The notes under the pieces were generated by a model, which saw only the letters and a program-made list of their open reading frames with translations, ran no database searches and had not been told where the DNA came from. Positions 26,065 to 38,629 of a stretch of DNA of 64,000 nt are shown one piece after another. Position 1 is the stretch's first letter, and every line of letters starts with the position of its first letter. This DNA is from Perca fluviatilis (lineage: Eukaryota; Chordata; Actinopteri; Perciformes; Percidae), in contig NC_053127.1 of the NCBI RefSeq assembly GCF_010015445.1, positions 30,566,215 through 30,630,214 on the forward strand. Reading direction: 5' to 3'. Position numbers and translations under genes: made by a program.

Positions 26065-26410
26065 CTAATATCTAGGGCTGCAACTAACGATTGTTTTCAT
26101 TGTCGATTAATCGGTTATTAATAGTCGGTTATTTTCTCCATTAATCGATTAATTGTTTGGTCTATAGAATGTCAGAAAATGGTGAAAAATGTTGATCAGT
26201 GTTTTCCAAAGCCCAAGATGACGTCCTCAGTTTACTGTCACAGTAGTGAAGAATCTAGAACATACTCACATTTAAGAAGCTGGAATCAGAAAATTGTTAC
26301 TTGTTTTTCGTAAACAAATTATTTAAACCAGTTAATCGATTATCAAAATAGTTGACAATGATGTAATAGTTGACATCTCATCAATTCATCTTTGCAGCTC
26401 TACTAATATC
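26065..26410 (+). mobile_element. hAT MITE (TAGGGCTGCAAC family) with perfect 8-bp target duplication
   Basis: The body is 26073-26402, from TAGGGCTGCAACTAACGATT to the complement of TAGAGCTGCAAA. It is flanked by identical 8-bp repeats CTAATATC (26065-26072 and 26403-26410). Internal sequence such as AAAGCCCAAGATGACGTC and TTAAGAAGCTGGAATCAGA identifies the common fish family. Non-coding; the intact duplication suggests a fairly young insertion. Confidence 0.92.
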
Positions 26411-26916
26411 CCTCCATAAACACATACAACCTGCCTCAGCCCACTCTGAGCAATCTAATGTCCAGCATTCAGGCTTGTGCTTTACATACAGCTGGAGCAT
26501 CAACGCCTTATCATACATGCAACATCAAATCCCCCCCAAAAAATTCTCTCCAATATTTGACACATGAATATGTCTAACCAGTGACATCAATGCCAATCAC
26601 TTTGATCAACCGATAACATCCAGCCCCAAATCCATACAGTCCACAGAATGTCTAAGTGCCAATTAATTGGTGGCTCCTTCCACGATTAGCTCATGTTGCA
26701 CTTATAGCTAATCTGTAACTTGGCAGGGAGCCACGCATGACCTGGCTTCCATCCAGGTCTGGGAGCCGCGGAGGAAGCAGCCATGAGCTAGCCCAGCGCA
26801 GCACTGAGCAGCCTGGAGAAGATGTGCCAAACTGCAGCGGCACAAAGGAGACCTCACTGTTTATAAAAGATTAAGCAGTGTTTAGTATCTCTCCCCCGAC
26901 CCTCCTCCTGCCTGTG

Positions 26917-26918
<2 letters not shown>

Positions 26919-26989
<71 letters not shown>

Positions 26990-26998
26990 ACAACGCAC

Positions 26999-27056
<58 letters not shown>
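26919..27056. repeat. Adjacent (TA)n and (CA)n microsatellites
   Basis: About 33 TA units at 26919-26984, a 16-bp spacer, then about 28 CA units at 27001-27056. The TA tract is self-complementary and can extrude as a cruciform. Confidence 0.96.
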
Positions 27057-27058
<2 letters not shown>

Positions 27059-27681
27059 ACCACCACCACCGCCAGCTCACACCCTAATTGTTCCCAGCCC
27101 TGAGAGTTTAATAAAGAACATATGGGGGTTATTGGTGAGCAAACAGCACAGTACGGAGGTGGGGGTGTGATCATTGCAGTGCAGTAAAGCGACAGAAAGG
27201 GCATCAGCCAATTTAATTAGTATCTCTGTCAGTCTCAGGCTAAGACTGGAGAAGCAGACTGTGCGGAGAGAGATGTAGTGAGCACACCGCACAGAGAATA
27301 ATCTAACGCTGATGTTTTACAGTGTTGCCGGACACATTTCTTGTGATTCTCACTGCAAAATCATATATACAGGCACGTGTTCTACCTGTGATGTTGCAAC
27401 TAAGCATGCATAACATTGCTTCACTGCAGTGTAAGGTCTGACACAATCATATTAGCCTGATAGCAGTCCAACCATGACTTATTAGACGGTTCTGAAATGA
27501 CTACAGCTGTTGGGGGTAATTGAAGAAAAATAATCATTACTTATGCTCTGCTTGCTCATATTTTATTTGTGGAAGGGTGGACAGTTACAATTATTACATA
27601 ATTTACCCACTCAAATTCACACATGTACACTAGCTGTAGTAATATTACAATACAGTATCTTATTTAATCTTGTTAAATATA

Positions 27682-27710
27682 ATACTACTACTACTACTAC
27701 TAATAATAAT
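27682..27710. repeat. (ACT)n/(AAT)n trinucleotide tract
   Basis: Six ACT units followed by three AAT units. Confidence 0.85.
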
Positions 27711-28546
27711 CTTGTTTAATCAATTTGTAACTTATTTTTAGTAGTAACAATTATTTTTGTATTTTTATTAAGACAGTTTTATTCTATCAAGCATTAGAAT
27801 TCATATCCATAACCCATTATTGCAGCTGCTGCTAGTGGTCATTCTTACAAAAATGGTTTACAAAAAAATAGCTGTAGCAAATAAATACGTATATCTATCT
27901 ATGCACTGATTGATGCATATCTCATCTTTTAAGTAACATCATTTTATATTGTTTTAATGAGGCTATTTTACCCTGTAGCTTATCATGCTGCCTGCAACCT
28001 GCCAAGCCAAAGTGTATGTACCGTCATGTTCCCATAATGCTTTGTGGCAGCTGCAGCCAGATTCATGCACACAGGTATTGATTTTCTTCCCAGTTTTTTT
28101 TTCCTTCAGTGCAACCCTTTATTTATCTCGCTAAGCCCCTGCCGCTGGGTGTGAGGAGAGAACCAGCGTGCAGCTTGTGAGAGGACACAGTGAATCCAAC
28201 ATGAGCGACGCTTTGCCACATAACCTGGATTTATTTCCATGTGTATGTTATTTATCTATCTTTATCTAGTATAATCCTGCTCTGTGTGGGATCCATGTGT
28301 AGGTATGCATGTGTGTTTGTGTGTGTGTATTTGTGCTGTCCGTCTATCCGTCCACACAAACACTCTCATTCTCCACAGGCCACCTGACCCATTTTTCTGT
28401 GTGAATAACAATAGTTCAGCCAATCATGGGCAGACAGAATGGCAAATGCTGGAAAACAAAAAAGACTCTACATCCAGCCTGTCACACGTTAGAGTCCCAA
28501 CCCTGCCTGTCGACAGAGCGAGGCAGGGATGGAGAGAGAGGAAAGG

Positions 28547-28550
<4 letters not shown>

Positions 28551-28578
<28 letters not shown>
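28551..28578. repeat. (GA)n microsatellite
   Basis: About 14 GA units. Confidence 0.92.
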
Positions 28579-30299
28579 TTAGTAATCCTCTCTCTTCTCT
28601 CCCCCTCCTTACCTCCCCTCCTTCTCCCTCCACATCTCCACCACAGAGAGACCAGTAAAACCATTCCCCACCCACCCCAGCCCGCAGCTCAAGGTTGTGC
28701 TGCGCCAATAGCTGCGCTTCCTACATAGCATGCTAAGAAAAGGGCAAAACCGACAGCAAGCGAAGTGCGAGGCTGCTCCCAACAAAAGACATTCATTATA
28801 CCACACTACCTCTGGCTACAACACACAGTACATACTGTAGCAAATGATTACCTCCCTCTCTACCCTCTAGACAAATGTTTACAGTAGGGCAACAGTGAAA
28901 GTGGAAAGTCACTATACATCTAAAAATACACTTTAGCTTTAATGCAGGAAAGCAAAGCATTTAAATGTAAATACATAACCTCCCTTTTATTTTCATTTGT
29001 GCTGCTATTACATGTCGAAATGAATTCAATATTTATGTACACTCAACATTTAACACAGTGTGGCCAAACACTTCTGCCTCAGTACATCTCAGGGTTGACT
29101 GAAAGCATCCATCGTGACAAGGAAGAGTTGAAAATACACAGGTCAGCTTAGCTGTGCGTCCATCAACTGTGCAACCCCAAATTCACAGACATCTGCATGG
29201 CTCCGCAGCAGCCCAGGCTTTGTAACAGAGGAGAAAGAATGGAGGAGAAACTGTGGGCACTGTGGAAACACATGATAACGTCCAGCAGCTGTTCGATAGG
29301 AACTCTTGATATTTACTTCAAGGGCCCATTATACACAGCCAATTAAACCGACATAGTGTGGCTGGCTCTTCTCCCTCTCGGCAATGGCCGCGGGCATCGA
29401 GACTGGCTGCAGAAATAACTGCAACACACATCCCAAATGTCAACAAACATGAAAGAAACTGTGAAAATGTGCGAGCTGGCTCAGCAAATCGCTACACTGA
29501 AAGTGTTCGAGCAATCTGCAAAAACCCTTAAACAAGCCTCTACACCCAGCAGCACTGGGGATGGCTAATATAAGATATTAACTGGGTAACCTATAATCAC
29601 TCAGAGTTCACGAGGAAGAACTAAGTAGATGTTAAAGGCGTGTTCACCCATGTACAGTTTGTATGTGTGTGTATGAGATAGTGATAGAAACACAGGGCAA
29701 AGCATGAGCAGAAAAAAAAAGACAAGCTTGAAACAGCGGAGGGATGAAGGAGGACTGAGCAGAGCAAAGAGAATCTGTGTGATGGCCGACGGCCCTTGTG
29801 CTCAGCTCGTGTGCTGAATGAAAAGAAGCCTGTGTGTGTGCATGTGTGTGCGTGTGTGTGCGTCTCTGCAGTAGTGCTGGGGGGTCGGCTCCCTCTAAGC
29901 CCTACTGGTGCTGAATGCAGAGCAGGCAGCATCAGGGCCAAGGCAAATGACTACAAGGCCTCCTCAGTGACTGCAGCGCAGGCTGCACCTGGGGAACGGC
30001 CCTGCACAGCAACACAGCCGCAGCCAGCCACAGGCCATCACAACGCATCCCAGAAAGCAACCCTACAGGAAGTACACACAATTTCACCAGGCATGGTCCA
30101 CAACTAAACTACAAGGTTTTAGATTGAGGTGATTTTTAAATGTCTTCCTGCTGAGATATGGAAACGATAAAGCTTTCTTATCTTTTTTAATTGCAGACAG
30201 TGCTACTATACTACTAAATACTACTATACATGTAGTTATTTTAAAGGCATGCCAGCCATTTGTAATTTAGGACATCCATCCGACAACAGGACCCTTCAC

Positions 30300-30322
30300 A
30301 CAGACACACACACACACACACA

Positions 30323-30365
<43 letters not shown>
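30300..30365. repeat. (CA)n microsatellite
   Basis: About 32 CA units with one CC interruption. Confidence 0.95.
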
Positions 30366-30367
<2 letters not shown>

Positions 30368-33300
30368 TCTTCCTCCACTTGTTTCCACCATTACCAACAC
30401 CAGCCATTTCAAAACAGCTCTGGCGAATTCCACACATACCGTACAGGACACAGTTTCTAAGCACCAGTTTAACATAAAGCCAGTGTTACGAATCAACACA
30501 ATTCTGCCAATTTATTTTCTAGCCTATATAACTCTCATCTCAAATTCATTCCTGCCAATTGGTTTTCCTTTACGGCCTTAAACAAGAAGGAAAAAAAAAA
30601 CAGCTGTTCACATGTACATTATGTGTTTCCATACGTCCTCATTTACTTATTGTATGACTGACAGGTTTGATTGTCCCACAACAAATCCCCTGCTCATCCG
30701 CCTGCTGTGACGTTTTGGGTGTCAGAGTTTGCCACAACCACATGAGCACACCATAAAGGTAAATCAGTCTGAGCTTTTAACTGCACTACCTCAGCAGATC
30801 GGGAATATAATCAAAAACAAGATGTCCACAGATAAAAGCTAAATAAAGCTATCTCACACGTTTCAAAATACTACATCAAGTTTCATAATGTTGGGAAATA
30901 GACAGGAAACAACCCATCTCACTGCCTGTTTCCTCACTGATCCCTTAAATTCTCTTCTGGGCCCTGAATTCTGATCACTGTTTCTGATCATCTCTGCTGG
31001 TCAAACAGGATGCAACATTAATGTTGGGAAACTGATGTGTTACTGGTGCTTGTGGTCTGGGCTTTTGATAAGCCACACGCACCATGTTTACACCAACAAT
31101 GGTAGAAATAGTCAAATTATTACAACACGTTTATATCATGCCAACAGAGATATTATATTGTCAGTAAAGTAAGTATAAAGTATGCATAGGTGGCGCCAAC
31201 CATAGACAACAAGTTGGAACTTTGCCATTTTCCTCCCTCCTGACGAGGGGCCTTCTTTAAGCCTTATTATACAATGACATACTTCCTTCTATTGTGTCCA
31301 TAAACCATAGTGAACCAGTAAACCCATCATAATCAGACTTGGTCCTGATTGGCTGCTCTCTCTAAACAATAACCAAAATCCTCTTAGTCAGGACAGTTTG
31401 CAGCTTTTAAAATTGTGCATTGGCCCAACTTGTCTTGATATTCATTGAATTGCCTTGAATACAGATGCTAGTAGCAAATGACACACAACTGCTTCCATAG
31501 TTAGCCACAGGCAGCTAAGACAGACTGGTCATTGTATACTTGGTAATTTATTTGGACAAAGTGATTTATAAGTCCTAGAATCTAGATTATAGCTGTACAT
31601 TCGTGGCTAACAAGAGATTACCCTTATCCTGGCTTCGACACATTTAGTTATGTTGCTGCACAGAATAGAATACAAAACTACAGTATATCCATCTTTATTA
31701 ACAAATGGTTTAGTTTGGTACTGTAATTAGAAAAATGTGTCCAGTTCAGTGACTTAATTAAACTTGTTCCTAAAGCAAATCAACTTGTTAAAAAGTTTCT
31801 TGATTACAGATATAAGGGGAAATACATAAGACAAATGAAAATGTGCTGCCTCATTAGCAGATGTTATCTTTTGGTTCAGCTGGTAAAACACGTTTGAGTC
31901 AATATTAGAGCATGGACTGGATATTTTCAACAGTGGTTCTGTTAAAACCCCAGACCATGATAAAAACCACTATGCAAGACAGCTGTACTACACTGTTACT
32001 TTTATTGGATGTCCTGACTGAATGCATTTTTCATCATAATTTTCCATTTTTTTTCTAATGGACACCAGGGCTCTTTAAGTGGTTCTTTGTTAATCTAACC
32101 TGCAACAACTCAAAAAGGTCTGCGTCCAGTGAGACTTACAGAGGGCCTGTCTGACAGCTGCTGCACATCATGCTTCACCTTCCCCAACTAAAAAACAGCT
32201 CAATTATTCATGGCAAAGACAGAAAAGCTATATTTCACATATTTTTGTTTGAGTGTTGATATTATTTTTATTCATTAAAAATTTAAATTTCGAAGCTCGG
32301 TCATCGAGATGCGGGGTTAAGCCATCTTGCAGTGAGCTGTCAGTTACTGTGCATATAGACTCACAGACATGGACACACATAGTGCACTTAAAATGTGTGT
32401 AGTAGAGGATAAGGGGAGTGGACGGTGCGTCAGTAGGATGCGTGCACTGAGACGTGAATAAAGACCATTTGCTCGTGCATTCATAGGCTTCCGTCATCCA
32501 TTATTTAGCATGGTGAAGAGCAGTGGATTGGTGGCTGGATGATTTTTCTGACAGCGTTTACATGGCTGATGGCTACAGATGTGACGATTTTTTACGGCTC
32601 AAGATAAACACTTTGTTTTGACAGTGCAGAAACCTTTTTTCCCCCTTAAAGATCCAGCATTCGAAAATACTCAGTTAAACGCTGCAGCCATACTGTAAAA
32701 CTATTTAACAATGCAGTTATAAGTTCAAAAAGTCCAAACATACAAACGTATTCAAAATGAGAAACCCTACAGTATAAATTCCATCCTTGTAGGTACCCAT
32801 ATCTGAAAACACGCTTGCGGCAAATCCATTTATGGACAATTAAGAGATTGCTATAGATTTCAACATGGCCGATTTCGCCTCAGCGGACAAATGTGAAACG
32901 TCAACAACAAAAAAAAGAGTCGCTAGCCAGCATTTGCCCTCCATCCAAAAGTAAAATGACATTAGCTCTTGTCTATTGAGTTTGCTAAATGTCCCACATA
33001 AAGTGAATTTGCCCCCCAGGGCTGGGAAACAATCACGCAGGCGAGCGTTCCATTTAAGTGATTTGAATGATCGGAGTGCTGCAGTGCTTCCTATCAACCA
33101 GAGAAATGGGTCAATACACTGAGACTAAGTGACATGGCTGGGCAGCCTGCGCTCTCGTGGAAGACCGGGCAGAAGAAAAGGGAGCGGGACCTCACTGTCA
33201 TTGGGTCAGACAGACAAGGATACACACACACGCACATTGAACTGGCTAGCTGGTACTAGCAAGGCCTTTGTGTAGGTTCATGCCAGAAGATCCGTACAGT

Positions 33301-33476
33301 TAGCTCAGCCCACACACACCTCTGCTGTCACAAGGCTCATCACAACTCAGCACAGAGGCCAACAAGATCCTCATCAGCGACTTAACACTGATGCCAAATT
33401 TTTAACCATAATTGTTGATGCTGACTTTTAACTTTTCGCAGTAGTTACTGTAGTAAAGGAAGATGCCGTGACTTAC

Positions 33477-33626
33477 TTTCAGCGTTGATTGACATTGTGT
33501 CTTTCTCCCAGGAAACAACAGTGATGTAGGCCTCCACTGAGGCAGGGATAATGCACTTGAAGACCGCCACATTGCCTCTCATGGCTTTCTGGTCCTCCAC
33601 CCGGACAGTGTAGGGCTCTCGTAGGA
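33477..33626 (-). CDS. dscam: DSCAM coding exon 3 (start of Ig domain 2)
   Basis: Exon 3 is 150 nt, phase 1 at both ends. It follows a 149-bp intron whose acceptor is a pyrimidine tract ending ctcccag, and it ends at a strong donor, gtaagt. It encodes residues 121-170: [13 protein letters not shown], then [12 protein letters not shown] with Cys145, the first disulfide cysteine of Ig2, and VVSWEKDT with Trp160. The partner cysteine must lie in exon 4, which I could not find in the remaining 33.4 kb to the left. [13 protein letters not shown] and VSWEKDT are near-invariant in vertebrate DSCAM. The last residues before the donor (MSINAE) differ from the mammalian sequence as I remember it, so that edge is the least certain part. 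No in-frame stop interrupts the joined exons 1-3. Confidence 0.96.
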
Positions 33627-33775
33627 CTGGGAGGAAGGGACAGAGAGGTGTTCTGTATCAGACGGAAAACTGCTAATACTGAACTAAGACATAAGCTGCT
33701 TCTCATAATGGACCATGACTGTTTAGACTGCAACAAAGCAACAAAGTGTAGACATTCATGTGCAGAGAAACTAAC
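33627..33775 (-). other. dscam: DSCAM intron 2 (149 bp)
   Basis: The intron between exons 2 and 3 has donor gttagt and acceptor ctcccag preceded by a C/T-rich tract. Reading the exon 2 frame into it gives Gly and then a stop (GGT TAG) at once, so retention would truncate the protein within Ig1-Ig2. Confidence 0.93.
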
Positions 33776-34093
33776 CGGCCTTAATGTGGACATCTTGGCT
33801 CCTGATTCTCCCTGAGGGGTTCTCCGCTGTGCAATAGTAGGTGTTGTCGTGGATGAGCTTGCTGAAGCTGGAAGGGGGGATGTGGAAGATCTGAAGGGTG
33901 CCATTGGGGTGCACATGGCGGATCCCTGGCACATCATAGATCTCCTCGCTGGTGGCCAGGTACCAGCGCAGTGAGATAGGGGGCACGCCTGCGGCGGAAC
34001 AGGGCACCGATGTCCCTGTGGTGCTGGCAAACACTACCTCTTGCACAGATGCATTGACAAAATATAAGCTGGAACGTAGATCTTCACAGAAAA
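33776..34093 (-). CDS. dscam: DSCAM coding exon 2 (Ig domain 1)
   Basis: Exon 2 encodes residues 15-120 of the joined protein plus the first base of codon 121. It is 318 nt long, phase 1 at both ends. The acceptor is a pyrimidine-rich run ending ccatgcag and the donor is gttagt. Residues 15-17 finish the signal peptide and the mature protein probably begins at EDLRSS. The rest is the first Ig domain: Cys46 and Cys102 (in the YYC motif) form the expected disulfide, Trp58 is the core tryptophan, and N28 (NAS) and N78 (NGT) are glycosylation sequons. Segments such as [20 protein letters not shown] and [17 protein letters not shown] are characteristic of [13 protein letters not shown] and VVFASTTGT favour DSCAM over the related DSCAML1. 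DSCAM is a homophilic cell-adhesion receptor for neurite self-avoidance and lamina-specific synaptic targeting; Ig1 is at its membrane-distal tip. Confidence 0.97.
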
Positions 34094-34495
34094 CTGCATG
34101 GAGAGAAATGAGAATAAAAACAGAAATGTTAGACAAACTTTTTTACTTCCTATCAAAACTTTTACATTCCATTGGCAGAGGTTTTTAAATAATTAAACTG
34201 GCAATCTCTACCCGCTATTGTTAAATGCCACCACATACAAGAATAACTATCATATCTGACACAATTGTGCTATCCTGCATCGTTGTTTTTCTATTTAGTA
34301 TTTAGGCCGAGTGTGTGACCATTGTGTTTCACTGCAGTAGAGGGATGTTGCAGGAGTGTGTCTCTTGTTGTCTCTGAAAAGACATTGCAGCAAAGCTCTG
34401 GGAGAGCAGCTATGGATGTGAAATAAAAGAGCTAGCAGAGCGCCAGACCTCATGCATGTCTGTAGCCACACCCTTCCTCTAAGACATGCACATCT

Positions 34496-34797
34496 GTGAA
34501 CACTAGAGCTCAAACGATTCATCAACTCCATTCACAGAAAATGTACCTTTTTTGTGAAAAAAACGCTCTCTGGTTCCAGCTTCTTACATGACACGATTTT
34601 TCTGTTTTTAAATAATTGTAAACTGAATATTTTGGGGTTTTGGACTTTTGGTTAAACAAAAAATGTAATTTGACAGTGGCAGATTGGGTTTTGGGAAGTT
34701 GTGAGAGTATTTTTTAAACTATATTTTGACTGTTAATAAGCTAATCGATTAATCAAGTAACCATATGATCTGCAGACTTATCAGCCCTACAGAACAC
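34496..34797. mobile_element. Divergent hAT MITE in intron 1
   Basis: The body is 34504-34789, with ends TAGAGCTCAAACGATT and the complement of TAGGGCTGATAAG. The flanks GTGAACAC (34496-34503) and CAGAACAC (34790-34797) match at 6 of 8 bases. The interior resembles the TAGGGCTGCAAC family (TAATCGATTAATCAAG), much eroded. It lies 400 bp from the exon 2 acceptor. Confidence 0.7.
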
Positions 34798-37422
34798 CGG
34801 TGTTTCCACTATAGTTGCACACCAACGGGAACCCCAGCCAGTTCATTGTGTTTCCCCTATAGGCCGATTCATTTTGCAGCGCACCGCCATAAGTCAATGA
34901 ACGAGGCAACTGTCTGGGGTTAGTTCATGTCTGTAACAGCAGGACAGTCGAGTGTTTTATCTAAACTGACTAAAGTCAGTTGAACAGGTAAAGTGAACAT
35001 AATGTTGTCGGTAGACTAACGGTTACAAAAAGACTCGGTAGTAAATGGTGGTAAAGTAAGAGCTAACGGGTCCGGTGTTTTTGTGTCTTTAACGGCGCTG
35101 GACTGGAGAATATTCGATTAAAACAGATCAGTGTTGCTGTTCTGCCCTCATTGTTCTCTTTGAAGTTTGCTGGAAGTGATGTAATGTTTCATGTGGCGTG
35201 AGCATAAAAAATAGTTAAATAGTACAAATGCTATATTGTAAGGAAAAAAGGGAGTAACAGGCAAACCAGCTTAAGAAGTGACACATTTTCCTTTAAAAAA
35301 AAGTGCTGTGCGGAGGGTCCAATGCTTAATATTAACTAATCCATATTTAAAGGATTTAACTTTAAAGTGTTAAATACAACACCCATCCGCCAGGCTAAAG
35401 CAGTCAATCTAGGTAAACACACACACATATACACATCCACAATCCTTTTTTGCACCAACCGAAAAGCTCGAAGGGCAAACACAACCCAACAGAGTTCTCG
35501 GAAAGCCAGTGAGGTCTTGTTGTCAGTGGCCAGGGGTCATTTTCTATCAATAGAGGCATTTCTTGGTAAATGTATGTAGGAAAATATCATTATCATTCAA
35601 GCTTAAGTTATCATTCTAAACAAAAATAGTACATGTATGCAAGAAGTAGTTTCATGTGATAATGTTACAATAATGTTTACAAGATATTTTGGTGTTTCCA
35701 AGGTTTTTTGTCTCTTTTGTCTGTTTACACTCACAACCAAACGACCATACATTCTCTCCCGACAAACTAATTTGCATCTATGCTTTCATCAGAATTAAAA
35801 GCTGTCGTAGCTTCCGTTCCCTTCAAAAGGTTTCCTCTTGGATCTAAAAAGGTAATCTATCATTGTAACAGTTATATTGTTGCTGTAGTGTCAAACACTC
35901 ACTGAGAATCAGTTTCCATAATTACAATTTGGACATTGGCAAAGAAATGACCCTAAAAGCTGGTATGCAGTCAATTTGTCATGTTCATCTACACAGTGTG
36001 CAGCAGAGGATGTTTCCAAGTCATCTTAACTAATAAAGCAAGTCAATGTAATGCGATGCACTTCCCCTGTACTAAGTTACTGTGCTGGATAAAAACTGAC
36101 AATGCAACTCTGTGCTTTAATGGACAACCCACACTACTGGCACCACGCCAGGATATATAAACTGGCTGGATCCCAAGGGGTGGTGGGGGCTTTTTTAAAA
36201 TATATTTCCTGTTGTTTGAGTTGTGGGGAAAATAAACAGTTATAGTAGTAGATAACTCCGGCCCCCTGTTAGTAGCATATTACTATTGAAGATTCTTTCT
36301 GTACTATTGTTGTAGTTAATATCTGTATCTGTCTTCAGGACAATCTTAAATGTCTCTACACTTTCATCTTTTCTTTACTTGCCTTTGGTCAGTTGTTTTG
36401 TATTATATTTTGTATTATTGTTTGTTATGTACTTTTTATTCATGTAATGTTATTGTATCTGTATTGAGGTAGATTTCAAATCATCTGCCTTTATTGGGAA
36501 GCACTTTGAATCAACTTCTGTTGTTTTAAATGTGCTTTATATATAAAGATAACTTGACTTTCTGATGGACAGATAACTAACTCATCAATCATTTCTGTAT
36601 CGACTAACTAAATTAATAGCTTATCAATCATTATCTCTAAAGGTGCCAGTACATCCAACCACAATAGTGTTGTACCTATTGGTTTTAAGGAAAAAAGGCA
36701 AAAACAATCCATGGTAAACAATTAACCCTCGCCCCATTATTGTAAAACAACCATTACTATATTGCCTGTGCAAAATATCAATATTATTACCTTTTAAGAA
36801 CCTGCATGTTATTCTCGTAGATTTTTCCACCAGTCCTATCACCAATACTAATTCATGAATGAATTGCTGAGATCTGAGGACCTTAACATAGACAGGATGT
36901 AGATGAGTTAGTAGACTGTATGTCAGTTCCACTTGCATTATAAAGATCAGCTCGACTGTCGAACAACCAGACTCTGGTAAATAACGTTGGGGTGCTTTCA
37001 CAGCGGTCTGGCAATTCTATGGTTTATTAGTACGGTTAATCTCACAGCATGCTACTAGTAGCCTCTGAGCCAAGGTGCTAGCTGCCACTGAACTGAATGA
37101 ATCGTGTCAAAGTGAATTGTTGACGCTGTGTCACGCACGACTTTACGAGGGGGACTGGAGGCCGCTGGTCTGTGTGCGCTCTGACATTACATTGTTGATT
37201 TGGGAGAAAAAAATTTTTATCTACCTGGACGGGTCTCAATCTTGCCCAAGCAGAACCTACGTATGGGAAACACTGCAATCATACTCATGGGCCCAAATGT
37301 AAAGCAGTGTCTACTATAGCACTGGCATCACTTAAGATATATTAGCTATTAGGCTGGTGAGTAAAATATTGTGGTTTAAAATATTAAATCTGACTGAGTT
37401 CTGTCTTTGTAAGGCCATACAA
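34798..37422. other. Intronic DNA with a possible LINE tail
   Basis: No gene recognised. At about 36260-36560 the sequence ends GAAGCACTTTGAATCAACTT and GTGCTTTATATATAAAGATA, like the 3' tail of fish non-LTR elements. The 125-codon minus-strand frame at 36624-37001 has no recognisable domain. Confidence 0.4.
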
Positions 37423-37915
37423 GGACAATGGTAGCCTGACAAGCCAGACCCACATCAAGATGTTGGGTCTGGGAACTAACCATTGGCAGGGCTCAATCCA
37501 AGAGGCGGGATAAATGGTTGTATTTCAAATTCCCTCTGCACGCCAATAGGATAGCGCTACAACCAACCAGAGCAATGCTAGTTGATAGATTAAACTTTTG
37601 CCGTACCCAGTCGGCAAAACTCTGAACACATCTTCCTTTTTTAAGAATGACTTCAGTGCCGTTCTTTGTTTTTTCTCAAAGAAAAGCTTAACTGCAAGTC
37701 TTCCAGAGTCGCAGCCAAAGCCGATTCCAAAGACCGCTGTTCGCCAGCAGCAGCAGCCATACACCCATCCACCGACTCTATGCACGATATGATTTGCCCG
37801 GCCAGAGTTTGGTTTTTCCTGCTAGCAAGCCAACGGAGAGTTGCTAGACCACCCTGGCTGCAAATTACATTTGCTGCTGCTAGGGTGCGTCTATATTTCT
37901 AGGCTAGGACAATGG
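37423..37915 (-). mobile_element. Short element carrying a RecQ-helicase-like fragment, 9-bp target duplication
   Basis: The element (37432-37906) starts TAGCCTGAC and ends TTTCTAGGCTA, giving short imperfect inverted ends TAGCCT. Identical 9-bp repeats GGACAATGG flank it (37423-37431, 37907-37915). On the minus strand, about 37690 down to 37550 reads KKEDVFRVLPTGYGKSLIYQ. This is a helicase motif I (Walker A, GYGKS) in the context expected for RecQ-type helicases, followed by degraded sequence. The helicase core is otherwise absent, so this is a captured or residual fragment, not a gene. The 9-bp duplication would suit a Mutator-like or hAT-like mechanism; the superfamily is not resolved. 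Confidence 0.7.
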
Positions 37916-38629
37916 CAGATTGGTACTGCAATGAAAAATTAGCAATGTGGCTAGTTGGAGGAATCACAATTTAGAAAGAGTTGAGTTTGATGTAGCTGAA
38001 ATACTACAAATGATGGGTGGCCGAGCTGAAAAACTTCAGTATGTGTCATAGATAAACAATTGTTTTATTGAAATCATCTACATCTTAATTTTTTAAATGA
38101 TCAATCCACAGTGAAAAAACAATGATACGGGTAAAAAAGAGGTAGGTCTACAGTATGAAGTTCCATGAACAGCCACTGCCAGTCACTACTGTAAATATTT
38201 CAGGCATTTCCACTGTATCTCCACAGTCTGTGCTCTGTCTAACGTGGGCTCTCCCCTCCTGTCGCCAGCCTGCCTGTGTGCGACAGCTGCCAATCCCCCT
38301 CCCCGGAGACCAGAGAACGTTTTAGCGCTTCATAAATTCCTAATGAGCGCGCTCAAATCACCGGCCACTTCCACCCACTGGTCGTTCAACCTGTTACGAC
38401 AAACAAACACCGCGGAGTACACATGTTTCCGCACATTTCTAGCCGCACTCACTTCACACATGCAGTACTCTGAGGGCCAGGCCTGGAGGTGTTGAAAGAC
38501 AAGCAGCTGTAGTAGTTTCTTATCCAAGAGGAGGTAAAAAAAATAAAGGTAGAGCCATGGCACACGTCAGTTATAGGGATTTTTTTTAATTGATTGCCAG
38601 TTGGGCCATGCTAAAACCTAAACATTAAT

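Larger units (their letters stand above)
1..33476 (-). other. dscam: DSCAM intron 3 (5' portion, continues beyond window)
   Basis: From the exon 3 donor at 33476 down to position 1, I find no further exon that fits DSCAM Ig2 or later domains on the minus strand, and no convincing gene on the plus strand. Long introns near the 5' end are usual for DSCAM. The interval contains transposon insertions, microsatellites and single-copy-looking AT-rich DNA, listed separately. An unrecognised small exon or non-coding RNA cannot be excluded by eye. Confidence 0.85.
26411..33476. other. Intronic DNA between the 26-kb MITE and exon 3
   Basis: No gene recognised on either strand over 7 kb. The interval contains the TA/CA block near 27 kb, GA and CA tracts, and long unassigned stretches (31000-33400) without recognisable repeats. 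The last 100 bases lead into the exon 3 donor. Confidence 0.5.

Noticed and set aside
1..33476. DSCAM exon 4 within the window
   Set aside because: I looked on the minus strand for the expected TRHRYTGETRQSN-type segment and found no match; a profile search would be more sensitive.
33479..34030. A 183-codon minus-strand frame spanning both dscam exons and intron 2
   Set aside because: It is in a different frame from the Ig-domain sequence and runs through the intron; the true frame is the spliced one.
36624..37001. A 125-codon minus-strand frame
   Set aside because: No domain recognised and no supporting splice sites or neighbours.
37525..37785. A RecQ-type helicase gene
   Set aside because: Only motif I is present, inside a 475-bp transposon-like unit; no other helicase motif follows.
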